DNA of 23,097 bases, from the NCBI GenBank assembly GCA_050747525.1, contig JBOGOC010000082.1, forward strand, positions 1 through 23,097. The letters are read 5' to 3'. The notes beneath the pieces are model-generated. The model ran no database searches. It was not told where the DNA came from and saw only the letters and a list, made by a program, of their open reading frames with translations. The translations under genes were made by a program, and so were the position numbers. Positions 14,998 through 22,273 of the stretch are shown here, one piece after another (the stretch's first letter is position 1; each line of letters opens with the position of its first letter). The DNA comes from JBOGOC01 sp050747525 (GTDB taxonomy: Bacteria > Acidobacteriota > Polarisedimenticolia > JACPZX01 > DASXTC01).

Positions 14998-15718
14998 GGC
15001 CTCCCAGGCGCTCCCGGTCGTGGCGCGCGGACTGCAGCGCCGCTACGGAGCGCTGCTCGCCCTGCGGGGCGTGGACCTCTCGCTCGGGCGCGGCGAGTTC
15101 CTGACCATCTTCGGCCCCAACGGCGCGGGCAAGACCACCCTGCTCAAGATCCTCGCCACGCTCATGAAGCCCACGCAGGGATCGCTGCAGATGTTCGGGC
15201 TCGATCCGCGTCTGCACCCCGATCCGGTGAAGCGCCGCACGGGGTTCATCGCTCACAGCGGGTTCCTCTATGGAGGACTGACCGCGCGCGACAACCTGCT
15301 TTTCTACGCGCGTATGTACGACCTGCCGTCGGCCGCCCGCCGGGCCGAAGCCATGCTCGAGGAGGTCATGCTGCTCGATCGAGCCGACGACCCGGTGCGC
15401 ACCTTCAGCCGCGGCATGCAGCAGCGGCTGTGCATCGCCCGCGCTCTGCTGCACGATCCCGAGCTGGTGCTGCTGGACGAGCCCTACACCGGGCTCGACC
15501 AGCACGCCTCGCGGATGCTGCGCGGCATCCTGGAGCACGTGCAGGGCCGGGGCCGCTCGGTGATCATGGTGACGCATCACCTGGAGGAAGGGCTCGGCCT
15601 CAGCAGCCGCGTGGCCATCATGACGCACGGGCGGATGGCCTGGGAATCGGCCGCGGCGGGACTGTCGCGCGAGACTCTGGAGCGGACCTACCTGGAGGTC
15701 GTGGAGGCCGCCGCGTGA
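14984..15718 (+). CDS. Haem exporter ATP-binding subunit CcmA
   Basis: This 244-residue cytoplasmic ABC ATPase powers release of haem-loaded CcmE from the CcmBC complex. Walker A is GPNGAGKTT (44-52), the signature FSRGMQQR (141-148), Walker B LVLLDEPYTG (161-170), and the switch histidine H198 is in MVTHH. The Q-loop region reads AHSGFLYGGLTARDNL (90-105), with serine or histidine where a glutamine is common. The start overlaps the CcmI-like gene by 14 bases, and the stop overlaps the ccmB start as GTGA. Other ABC families share these motifs; the gene order makes CcmA secure. Confidence 0.93.
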   Translation: MASPEASQALPVVARGLQRRYGALLALRGVDLSLGRGEFLTIFGPNGAGKTTLLKILATLMKPTQGSLQMFGLDPRLHPDPVKRRTGFIAHSGFLYGGLTARDNLLFYARMYDLPSAARRAEAMLEEVMLLDRADDPVRTFSRGMQQRLCIARALLHDPELVLLDEPYTGLDQHASRMLRGILEHVQGRGRSVIMVTHHLEEGLGLSSRVAIMTHGRMAWESAAAGLSRETLERTYLEVVEAAA

Positions 15719-16476
15719 GCGGCCGTCTCACGCAGACGGCCCAGGGCGCGGCCGCAGGGGCCGCCGTCCCCGCGGGCGGCGTGGCTGCGGCGCTGCTGCG
15801 CGAGGCACGGAAGGCCGTCACGGTGTGCGCCAAGGACCTGCGCATCGAGTGGCGCAGCCTGGACAACCTGCCGGCGATGTTCTTCTTCTCGCTGCTGGTG
15901 CTCGTCATCTTCAACTTCGCCTTCGATTTCGCCACGGCCGATTTCCGCCGCACCGCCCCCGGGGTCCTGTGGGTGGCTTTCACCTTCGCCGGCGTGCTGT
16001 CGTTCGGCCACAGCTTCGCCCTGGAGCGCGACGCGGAGTGCATCCAGGGCCTCAGGCTCTGCCCCGTGGACGCGGGCACGCTCTACCTGGGCAAGCTGAT
16101 GGCCAGCTGCCTCTCTATGCTGCTGGTGGAAGCGGTGGTGCTGCCTCTGAGCGCCCTGCTGTTCAACGCCGACCTTCTTCCCGCCGCCGGGCCTCTGGCC
16201 CTCGTCGTGGGCGTGCACACCCTGGGCTTCGCCGCGGTGGGGACACTGTTCGGCGCGATGACGGCCCGCACGCGACGGGGGGACGTGCTGCTGCCGATCC
16301 TGACCTTCAGCCTGTCGGTGCCGTTGATGATCTCCGCGGTCAAGACCACGGCCGCCGCGCTGGGCGGCGCCGCCTGGGATCCTCAGGCCCGGGCGTGGCT
16401 CACCATGGCCGGCATCTTCGACGTCGTGTTCCTGACGGCGGCCTGGCTCACGTTCGACTACATCCTCGAGGAGTGA
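15715..16476 (+). CDS. Haem exporter permease CcmB
   Basis: This 253-residue membrane subunit pairs with CcmA. After a 35-residue lead comes the family block CAKDLRIEWRSLDNLPAMFF, then about six hydrophobic segments, with the conserved SFALERDAECIQGLRLCPVD (cytoplasmic loop, about 100-119) and ARTRRGDVLLPIL (about 182-194). The GTG at 15715 is the chosen start: GGAGG at 15703-15707 is 7 bases upstream and it overlaps the ccmA stop as GTGA. Nothing upstream in this frame resembles CcmB. The stop abuts the ccmC ATG directly. Confidence 0.92.
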   Translation: MSGRLTQTAQGAAAGAAVPAGGVAAALLREARKAVTVCAKDLRIEWRSLDNLPAMFFFSLLVLVIFNFAFDFATADFRRTAPGVLWVAFTFAGVLSFGHSFALERDAECIQGLRLCPVDAGTLYLGKLMASCLSMLLVEAVVLPLSALLFNADLLPAAGPLALVVGVHTLGFAAVGTLFGAMTARTRRGDVLLPILTFSLSVPLMISAVKTTAAALGGAAWDPQARAWLTMAGIFDVVFLTAAWLTFDYILEE

Positions 16477-17202
16477 ATGCGCCGCGACGACACCTTCCCG
16501 CACGCAGCCCGCATGGCGCTCCCGCTGGCCGTCACGGCGCTGGCCATCGCCACCCTCTACGGCGCGTTCTTCTACGCGCCTCGCGAACGGGTGATGGGAG
16601 ATATCCAGCGCATCTTCTACTTCCACGCCTCGGCCGGCCTGGTGTGCTTCTTCGCCTTCTTCGTCACCTTCGTGGCCGGAATCGCCTATCTGGCGACCCG
16701 CCGCCGATGGTGGGACACCGTCGGGCACGCGTCCGCGGAGGCCGGGCTCCTTCTGTGCACCATCGTGCTGCTGACCGGGCCCCTGTGGGCACGGCCGGTC
16801 TGGGGCACGTACTGGACCTGGGAGGCCCGGCTCACCACGACGCTGATCCTGTGGCTCATCTACGCGGCCTACCTGCTGGTGCGCCGCTACACGGACGATC
16901 CGGATCAGCAGGCGCGGTTCGCGGCGGTTGTGGGGATCGTGGGGTTCCTGGACGTCCCGATCGTCTACTGGTCGGTGAAGCTCTGGCGGGGGCACCATCC
17001 CCTGGTCCTGAAAGTGTCGGGCGGGGGCGGGCTCGAGCCGAAGATGCAGCAGGTCTTCCTGATGGGCGTGATCACCTATCTGGCCCTGTACGCCTGCCTG
17101 ATGGCGCTGCGTGTCCCGATCGGCCGGGACGAGGAGACGCTGCGGCACCTTCACGAACGAGCCGCTGCGGCGGGGCTGCTGCGGGGACGAAGGCCTCAAT
17201 GA
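16477..17202 (+). CDS. Haem-handling membrane protein CcmC
   Basis: This 241-residue polytopic protein presents haem to CcmE. It shows H50 in IQRIFYFHAS, the tryptophan-rich motif WGTYWTWEARLT (109-120) and a second histidine site H173/H174 in WRGHHPLV. The motif normally reads WxWDxRLT; here the acidic residue is E116 rather than aspartate. Six membrane segments are visible, as usual. Length matches the family (245 in E. coli). It begins immediately after the ccmB stop codon. Confidence 0.94.
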   Translation: MRRDDTFPHAARMALPLAVTALAIATLYGAFFYAPRERVMGDIQRIFYFHASAGLVCFFAFFVTFVAGIAYLATRRRWWDTVGHASAEAGLLLCTIVLLTGPLWARPVWGTYWTWEARLTTTLILWLIYAAYLLVRRYTDDPDQQARFAAVVGIVGFLDVPIVYWSVKLWRGHHPLVLKVSGGGGLEPKMQQVFLMGVITYLALYACLMALRVPIGRDEETLRHLHERAAAAGLLRGRRPQ

Positions 17203-17215
17203 CGGGAGGAAGCTC

Positions 17216-17398
17216 TTGGACGACGCACAGAAGTTCTGGTACCTGTTCATCGCCTACGCCATCGTCTGGCTCCTGATCGGAGGCTACCTGGTGTGGCTGG
17301 GCGTGCGCCTCCGGCGGAACCGCCGCCAGATCGAGCGCCTGCGCAGCCTGATCGGGGACGACGCGTCAGCCGGCGGCGGGCATCACCCCGCGCGCTGA
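17216..17398 (+). CDS. Small haem-export accessory protein CcmD
   Basis: This 60-residue protein has one membrane helix (about 8-30: WYLFIAYAIVWLLIGGYLVWL) followed by a basic cytoplasmic tail (RLRRNRRQIERL), the standard CcmD layout. CcmD helps release holo-CcmE from CcmC. The TTG at 17216 has GGGAGGA ending 5 bases upstream; no in-frame ATG lies closer than 17111, deep inside ccmC. Confidence 0.85.
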   Translation: MDDAQKFWYLFIAYAIVWLLIGGYLVWLGVRLRRNRRQIERLRSLIGDDASAGGGHHPAR

Positions 17399-17409
17399 TC
17401 GCCTCCGCC

Positions 17410-19137
17410 ATGTCGCGCCTGACGGTGCAGCGTCTTGCCGGGCCTCTTTCGGCGGCCCTCCTGGTGGCGGTGGCGTCGGTCTGCCTTCCGGAGGCGCCGG
17501 CCGCCGCGACGCGTCCAGCCGAGCGCGCGCGCCACGTCATGGTGGTCGGCCCCGAGCCGCTCGCGGTCGAGGAAGGGCTCAAGGTCCTGCGCGAAGGGGG
17601 CAATGCGGTGGACGCCGCGGTGACGATGGGGTTCGTCATGGCGGTCACCTATCCGCAGGCGGGTAACCTGGGAGGCGGCGGGTTCATGCTGGTGCAGCCC
17701 CCCGGCGGTCCGCCCTGGTTTCTCGACCATCGCGAAACGGCCCCCGCCGGCGCCACACGTGACATGTTCCTCGATCGGGACGGCAACGTCGTCGACGGCC
17801 GGAGCCTGCGCGGCCACATGGCCTCCGGAGTCCCAGGTACTGTGGCCGGCCTGGCCCTCGCCCTGGAAAAGGGAGGGACCATCCCGCTGCGCCGGGCGGT
17901 GTCGCCCGCCGTGCGCCTGGCGCGCGAAGGGTTCGTCGTCCCGCGGGGGCTGGCCGAAGCGCTGAGCAACGCTCGCGATCTCCTGGCTCCCCACGAGCAG
18001 GTGCGCCTCATCTTCTTCAAGGACGGCGAGCCGCTCGAGGCGGGGATGCGCCTCGTGCAGCCCGATCTGGCCAGGACTCTCTCGGCGATCGCCGAAGGGG
18101 GCCCGCGGGCCTTCTACGAGGGGACCATCGCCGAGGCCGTCGCGGCTGACATGGCCGCGCACGGCGGCCTCATCACCCGCAAGGATCTCGCCGCCTACCG
18201 GCCCGCGCTGCGCACTCCTCTGGAAGGGACCTACCGCGGGTTGCGGGTGGTCTCGTCCCCTCCTCCCAGCTCCGGCGGCGTGGCCCTGCTGCAGACTCTA
18301 CAGATGCTGGAGCCCTTCGCGCTCCGCCCTCTGGGGCACAACTCCTCCGCGTACGTGCACACCGTCTCCGAGGCACTCAAGCGCGCCTTCGCCGACCGGT
18401 CGCTCTGGCTCGGGGATCCCGATTTCGTGAACGTGCCTGTGCAGGCGCTGGTGTCCTCCGCCTACACCTCCCGCCGGATGGCGGGGTTCAGGCCCGATCG
18501 CGCCACTCCGGCCGATCAGGCAGGACCGGGCCGGCCTGTAGGTGCCGAGGGAAGCTCCACCACGCAGGTCTCCATCGTGGATGCCGGCGGCATGGCGGTC
18601 TCCTACACCACGACGCTCAACGAGCTGTTCGGATCGGGGGTCGTGCCGCGCGGCACCGGGTTTCTCCTCAACAGCGAGATGGATGATTTCAGTATCAAGC
18701 CGGGCGTCCCGAACCTCTACGGCCTGGTGGGCGCCGAGGCCAACAGCATCGCGCCGGGCAAGCGCATGCTTTCGTCGATGACGCCCACCATCGTCACCAC
18801 TCCGGAAGGCCAGGTCATCCTGGTGCTCGGGTCTCCTGGAGGCCCCGCGATCATCTCGGCGGTGCTCCAGGTGCTGTTGAACTACGTGGACTTCGGCATG
18901 GAGCTGCAGGCTGCCGTGAGCGCGCCACGATTCCATCATCAGTGGCTGCCCGATCGCATCGAGCTGGACGAAGGTGACTTCCCCGCGGACGTCCTGGACG
19001 CGCTGAAGGCGCGCGGCCACGGGGTGCACGAGCGCGCGCCGCGCTGCGAGGTGCAGACCATCCGTGTCGATCGCGCGTCGGGATGGATCTACGGCGCCGC
19101 CGATCCGCGCCGCTACGGCGTGGCGAGGGGGTATTGA
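17410..19137 (+). CDS. Gamma-glutamyltransferase
   Basis: This 575-residue N-terminal-nucleophile enzyme cleaves the gamma-glutamyl bond of glutathione and related compounds, normally in the periplasm. A signal peptide covers about residues 1-30. LREGGNAVDAAVTMGF, GGGGFMLV and the carboxylate-binding arginine in DHRETAP are family blocks of the large subunit. Autocleavage is expected before T384 in GSSTTQVSIVD. The small subunit contains NSEMDDFS, RMLSSMTPTIV and the oxyanion-hole GSPGGPAI. Length matches the family (580 in E. coli). It follows ccmD by 11 bases and its stop overlaps the next ATG (TGATG). Periplasmic thiol metabolism could connect it to cytochrome maturation, but that is inference. 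Confidence 0.93.
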   Translation: MSRLTVQRLAGPLSAALLVAVASVCLPEAPAAATRPAERARHVMVVGPEPLAVEEGLKVLREGGNAVDAAVTMGFVMAVTYPQAGNLGGGGFMLVQPPGGPPWFLDHRETAPAGATRDMFLDRDGNVVDGRSLRGHMASGVPGTVAGLALALEKGGTIPLRRAVSPAVRLAREGFVVPRGLAEALSNARDLLAPHEQVRLIFFKDGEPLEAGMRLVQPDLARTLSAIAEGGPRAFYEGTIAEAVAADMAAHGGLITRKDLAAYRPALRTPLEGTYRGLRVVSSPPPSSGGVALLQTLQMLEPFALRPLGHNSSAYVHTVSEALKRAFADRSLWLGDPDFVNVPVQALVSSAYTSRRMAGFRPDRATPADQAGPGRPVGAEGSSTTQVSIVDAGGMAVSYTTTLNELFGSGVVPRGTGFLLNSEMDDFSIKPGVPNLYGLVGAEANSIAPGKRMLSSMTPTIVTTPEGQVILVLGSPGGPAIISAVLQVLLNYVDFGMELQAAVSAPRFHHQWLPDRIELDEGDFPADVLDALKARGHGVHERAPRCEVQTIRVDRASGWIYGAADPRRYGVARGY

Positions 19138-19682
19138 TGGTGACACCGGGGGTGGCCGTCTTCGGATCCGCCGATCCCGTGGAGGGCACCGCCACGTACG
19201 AGACGGCGCGCCACATCGGACGATTGCTCGCCGCGGAAGGGTTCACCGTGGTCACCGGAGGTTACGGCGGCGTGATGGAGGCGGCGTCGCGCGGTGCTCT
19301 GGAAGCCGGAGGGCGGGCGCTGGGGATCACCACGCGCGCCCTGAGCCCGTTGCGTGCCGCTCCCAACCCGTATCTCACCGAGCACCTGGAGGAAGAGGGC
19401 CTGTTCGAACGGACGCGTGAATTGATAGACCGCAGCCAGGGCTATATAATCCTCGGCGGCAAAGCCGGGACCCTCGCAGAGTTGACCTTCCTCTGGGCCA
19501 TGCACAAGGCGCGGCTCCTGAAGGACCGCCCCATCGTCCTTCTGGGAGACGCCTGGCAGGGCTTCCTGGACGCCGTTCGATCGCTGGGCCTGGTCGACCC
19601 CGAACAGCTCGACATCACCCAGGTGGCGCAGAGCCCCGAAGAAGCCGTGGCACGAGCCTTGAGACGATGGACACCGACATGA
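19137..19682 (+). CDS. LOG-family (lysine decarboxylase-like) protein
   Basis: This 181-residue soluble Rossmann-type protein has GGYGGVMEAASRGA (41-54) and GGKAGTLAEL (107-116), the two nucleotide-binding loops of the LOG/TIGR00725 group. True LOG enzymes release cytokinin bases from their ribotides and carry PGGxGTxxE; here the second motif is GGKAGTLAE, with the proline and second glycine altered, so enzymatic activity of the LOG type is doubtful. The ATG overlaps the gamma-glutamyltransferase stop. The stop lies inside the lepB reading frame. Confidence 0.8.
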   Translation: MVTPGVAVFGSADPVEGTATYETARHIGRLLAAEGFTVVTGGYGGVMEAASRGALEAGGRALGITTRALSPLRAAPNPYLTEHLEEEGLFERTRELIDRSQGYIILGGKAGTLAELTFLWAMHKARLLKDRPIVLLGDAWQGFLDAVRSLGLVDPEQLDITQVAQSPEEAVARALRRWTPT

Positions 19683-20473
19683 GCGCCGAGAACATCCTCC
19701 CCGCACCCGCGGCCGCGCAGGCGGAGCGCGAGACCACCAAGGGGATCGTGCGCGACTATTTCGAGACCATCGTCATCTGCGTGATCTTCGTCGTCTTCGC
19801 GCGGGCCTTCGTGTTCCAGCAGTCCAAGATCCCCACCGGGTCCATGATCCCCACGCTGCTGGTGGGCGATTACATCATGGTCAACAAGTTCATCTACAGC
19901 CCCAGCCCCGGCAGCCTGGAGAGGACCCTTCTTCCCGTGCGCGACATCCGCCGCGGCGACATCGTGGTGTTCAAGTACCCCGAGGAGCCGGAGAAGGACT
20001 ACATCAAGCGCGTGATCGGTCTGCCCGGCGAGTTCATCGAGATCCGCGACAAGATCGTGTACATCAACGGCGTCCCGCTGGAGGAGCCGTACAAGGCCCA
20101 CGAGAACGAGATGACTCCCGAGTCGTGGGTGAAGATCAAGGAGGGCGAGGCTCCCCTCTCCTCGGCCGCGCCGGCCACGCGGCGACCGGGCGGCTACGGA
20201 CGCGAGTCCGACTTCGAGCAGATACTCATCCCCGAAGGGCACTACTTCTGCATGGGCGACAACCGGGACAATTCCAAGGACAGCCGATCCTGGGGAACCG
20301 TGCCGCGCGAGAACATCAAGGGGAAGGCCTTCATCATCTGGTGGTCCTTCAAGGGAGAGGACGGAGAGTACATCCGCACCGGCGCCGTGGACCGGGTGAA
20401 GAGCATCGGCAACAAAGTGGTCTACTTCTTCTCGAAGTCGCGATACAGCCGCTGCCTGCGCTTCATCACCTGA
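19667..20473 (+). CDS. Signal peptidase I
   Basis: This 268-residue inner-membrane serine protease removes signal peptides from Sec and Tat substrates. One membrane helix (about 33-50) precedes the nucleophile S59 in IPTGSMIPTL; the general base is K114 in DYIKRVIGLPG. GDNRDNSKDSRSWGTVP is the conserved box E region. An insert of about 45 residues (about 140-185, including SSAAPATRRPGG) separates boxes D and E. The ATG at 19667 is given; the one at 19679 overlaps the LOG stop as ATGA and is equally plausible, and neither has a strong Shine-Dalgarno. The 3' end overlaps nadB by 8 bases, tail to tail. It ends the plus-strand run that starts at ccmE. Confidence 0.94.
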   Translation: MDTDMSAENILPAPAAAQAERETTKGIVRDYFETIVICVIFVVFARAFVFQQSKIPTGSMIPTLLVGDYIMVNKFIYSPSPGSLERTLLPVRDIRRGDIVVFKYPEEPEKDYIKRVIGLPGEFIEIRDKIVYINGVPLEEPYKAHENEMTPESWVKIKEGEAPLSSAAPATRRPGGYGRESDFEQILIPEGHYFCMGDNRDNSKDSRSWGTVPRENIKGKAFIIWWSFKGEDGEYIRTGAVDRVKSIGNKVVYFFSKSRYSRCLRFIT

Positions 20474-22094
20474 GCGCGAGCGCCCCCTCCATCGCCCGCG
20501 GGCTCTCTTCCCCCACCATCCCGAACGACCGGCCGAACGCCCCGTCATCCTTTCCGGGATGATCGCTGCGGTGATGCGCCCCGCGGCTCTCCTCGCGGGC
20601 CAGAGCCGCGCGCGCGATCAGCATCGCCACCGCCGCCATGTTGGCCGCCTCCAGTCCCGGACGTGCGGTGCGCGCGGAGGCGGGCTCCGACACGTCGGCG
20701 GCAGGCATGGAGTCGAGCATCTCCCGCAGCGTCGCCAGGCCCGCGGCCAGCCCGGCTCCCTCGCGCTCGATCCCCAGGTGCTCCGATGCGGAGGTACGCA
20801 CGCCGCGCGTGAGCGCGCCGACAGCGGCAGGGTCGCTGCCGCGCGGAGCCTGGAGGAATCGCGGCCCGGCGGCGGCCGGCGCCTGCTCCTCCCGCATCGC
20901 CTGGCCGGCCCGCGCTCCGAACACCAGCCCTTCCAGCAGCGAGTTGCTGGCCAGGCGGTTGGCTCCGTGAACGCCCGTGCAGGCCACCTCACCCGCCGCC
21001 AGCAGGCCGGGGACCGAGGTGCGCCCCCAGAGATCGGTGGCGATCCCGCCCATGGCGTAGTGGGCGGCGGGAGCGACCGGGATCGGCGCGCGGGCGATGT
21101 CGAGACCGTAGCTCAGGCAGGTGGCATGAATGCCCGGGAACCTCTGCCTCAGGAAAGCCTCGTCCTGCCCCGTCATGTCCAGCAGGACGTGGTCGGAGCC
21201 GCTGCGCCGCATCTCCCGCACGATGGCCCGCGCCACCACGTCGCGTGGCGCCAGCTCGGCGCGCGGATCCACGCCGGCCATGAAGCGGCTTCCGTCCACC
21301 GAACGCAGCACTCCTCCTTCGCCGCGCAGAGCCTCCGAGAGAAGGAAGCAGGGAGCGCCGGGAAGGCGCAGCGAGGTGGGATGGAACTGGACGAACTCCA
21401 GGTCCCGCAGCACCGCCCCCGCCCGCCATGCGATGGCGATCCCGTCGCCGGTCGCCTGAGGAGGGTTGGTGGTCTCGCCGTAGATCTGTCCCAGTCCTCC
21501 CGTGGCCAGCAGCAAGGCGGATGATCTCAGGCTGCGGGAGCGGCCCGTGCGCTCGTCGAGCGCCATGAGGCCGTGGCACCGCCCGTCCTCCACCAGCAGC
21601 TGCACCGAAAAGGTGTGAGGGTAGAACGTGATCCCCGGCAAGGACGACGCGCGCAGCCAGAGGGCTCGCAGGATCTCCCGTCCCGTGGCGTCACCATGAG
21701 CGTGGAGGATGCGCCGGGCGCTGTGCGCCCCCTCGCGGGTGAAAGCAAGGCGTGCCCCTTCCCTGTCGAACTGGGCGCCCCACTCGATGAGCTGGGTGAT
21801 GTAGCGCGGCCCTTCTCCCACCAGGACGGCCACCGCGCCCTCGTCGCACAGCCCGTCCCCCGCGGCCAGGGTGTCGCTGTAGTGCAGCCCGACCTGGTCT
21901 TCGTCAGACAAGGCCACGGCCACGCCTCCCTGAGCCAGTCCGGTGTTGGTGTCCTGAGCGGAGTCCTTGGCGAGCAGCGCCACGGAGAGCCCCCCCTCGG
22001 CGGCCTCGATGGCCGCGCGCAGGCCGGCGACGCCACTCCCCACCAGGATGGCATCGTGGCTCGCGGGGGACGCTTCGAGGTCGAGCGACTTCAT
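20466..22094 (-). CDS. L-aspartate oxidase NadB
   Basis: This 542-residue flavoenzyme oxidises L-aspartate to iminoaspartate, the first step of de novo NAD synthesis. The FAD site is VGSGVAGLRAAIEA (18-31). NTGLAQGGVAVAL, LEFVQFHPTSLRLPG, SEALRGEGG, PVAPAAHYAMGGI and TGVHGANRLASNSLLEGLVF follow in the expected order, distinguishing it from a bulk fumarate reductase subunit. Length matches E. coli NadB (540). No nadA or nadC is adjacent. No strong Shine-Dalgarno precedes the ATG at 22094. An extended -10 promoter lies about 70 bases upstream. Confidence 0.95.
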   Translation of the reverse strand: MKSLDLEASPASHDAILVGSGVAGLRAAIEAAEGGLSVALLAKDSAQDTNTGLAQGGVAVALSDEDQVGLHYSDTLAAGDGLCDEGAVAVLVGEGPRYITQLIEWGAQFDREGARLAFTREGAHSARRILHAHGDATGREILRALWLRASSLPGITFYPHTFSVQLLVEDGRCHGLMALDERTGRSRSLRSSALLLATGGLGQIYGETTNPPQATGDGIAIAWRAGAVLRDLEFVQFHPTSLRLPGAPCFLLSEALRGEGGVLRSVDGSRFMAGVDPRAELAPRDVVARAIVREMRRSGSDHVLLDMTGQDEAFLRQRFPGIHATCLSYGLDIARAPIPVAPAAHYAMGGIATDLWGRTSVPGLLAAGEVACTGVHGANRLASNSLLEGLVFGARAGQAMREEQAPAAAGPRFLQAPRGSDPAAVGALTRGVRTSASEHLGIEREGAGLAAGLATLREMLDSMPAADVSEPASARTARPGLEAANMAAVAMLIARAALAREESRGAHHRSDHPGKDDGAFGRSFGMVGEESPRAMEGALALR

Positions 22095-22163
22095 GGAGAT
22101 GGCGCCGACGTGGCTCCTGGATGACTCGGGCGAGGATCAGCGGGTTTCCGCCGAAGGGGCGCG

Positions 22164-22172
22164 AGTATAGCA
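22164..22172 (-). promoter_or_regulatory. Probable extended -10 promoter of nadB
   Basis: On the minus strand TGC-TATACT (22172-22164) forms an extended -10 element. The -35 region 17-18 bases upstream has no good match, which is acceptable for extended -10 promoters. The nadB leader would be about 65 bases. Confidence 0.5.
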
Positions 22173-22193
22173 TGAAGAACATGTGCCGTTTGT

Positions 22194-22223
22194 TTGACAC
22201 CCTCGATCCCGCCTGCTTATAAT
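22194..22223 (+). promoter_or_regulatory. Consensus sigma-70 promoter upstream of the PATAN gene
   Basis: TTGACA (22194-22199) and TATAAT (22218-22223) match the consensus perfectly, with an 18-base spacer. The start codon at 22274 is 50 bases downstream of the -10. The promoter is divergent from, and immediately adjacent to, the putative nadB promoter. Confidence 0.85.
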
Positions 22224-22273
22224 TCCCCGGCCTCGCGCGACGGCTATCCTCGGCCGGAGACCTCGAAACGCCC

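Noticed and set aside
15688..17250. A 520-codon minus-strand open frame opposite ccmB and ccmC
   Set aside because: The composition is that of a GC-rich shadow frame, and the plus strand encodes two well-supported Ccm proteins.
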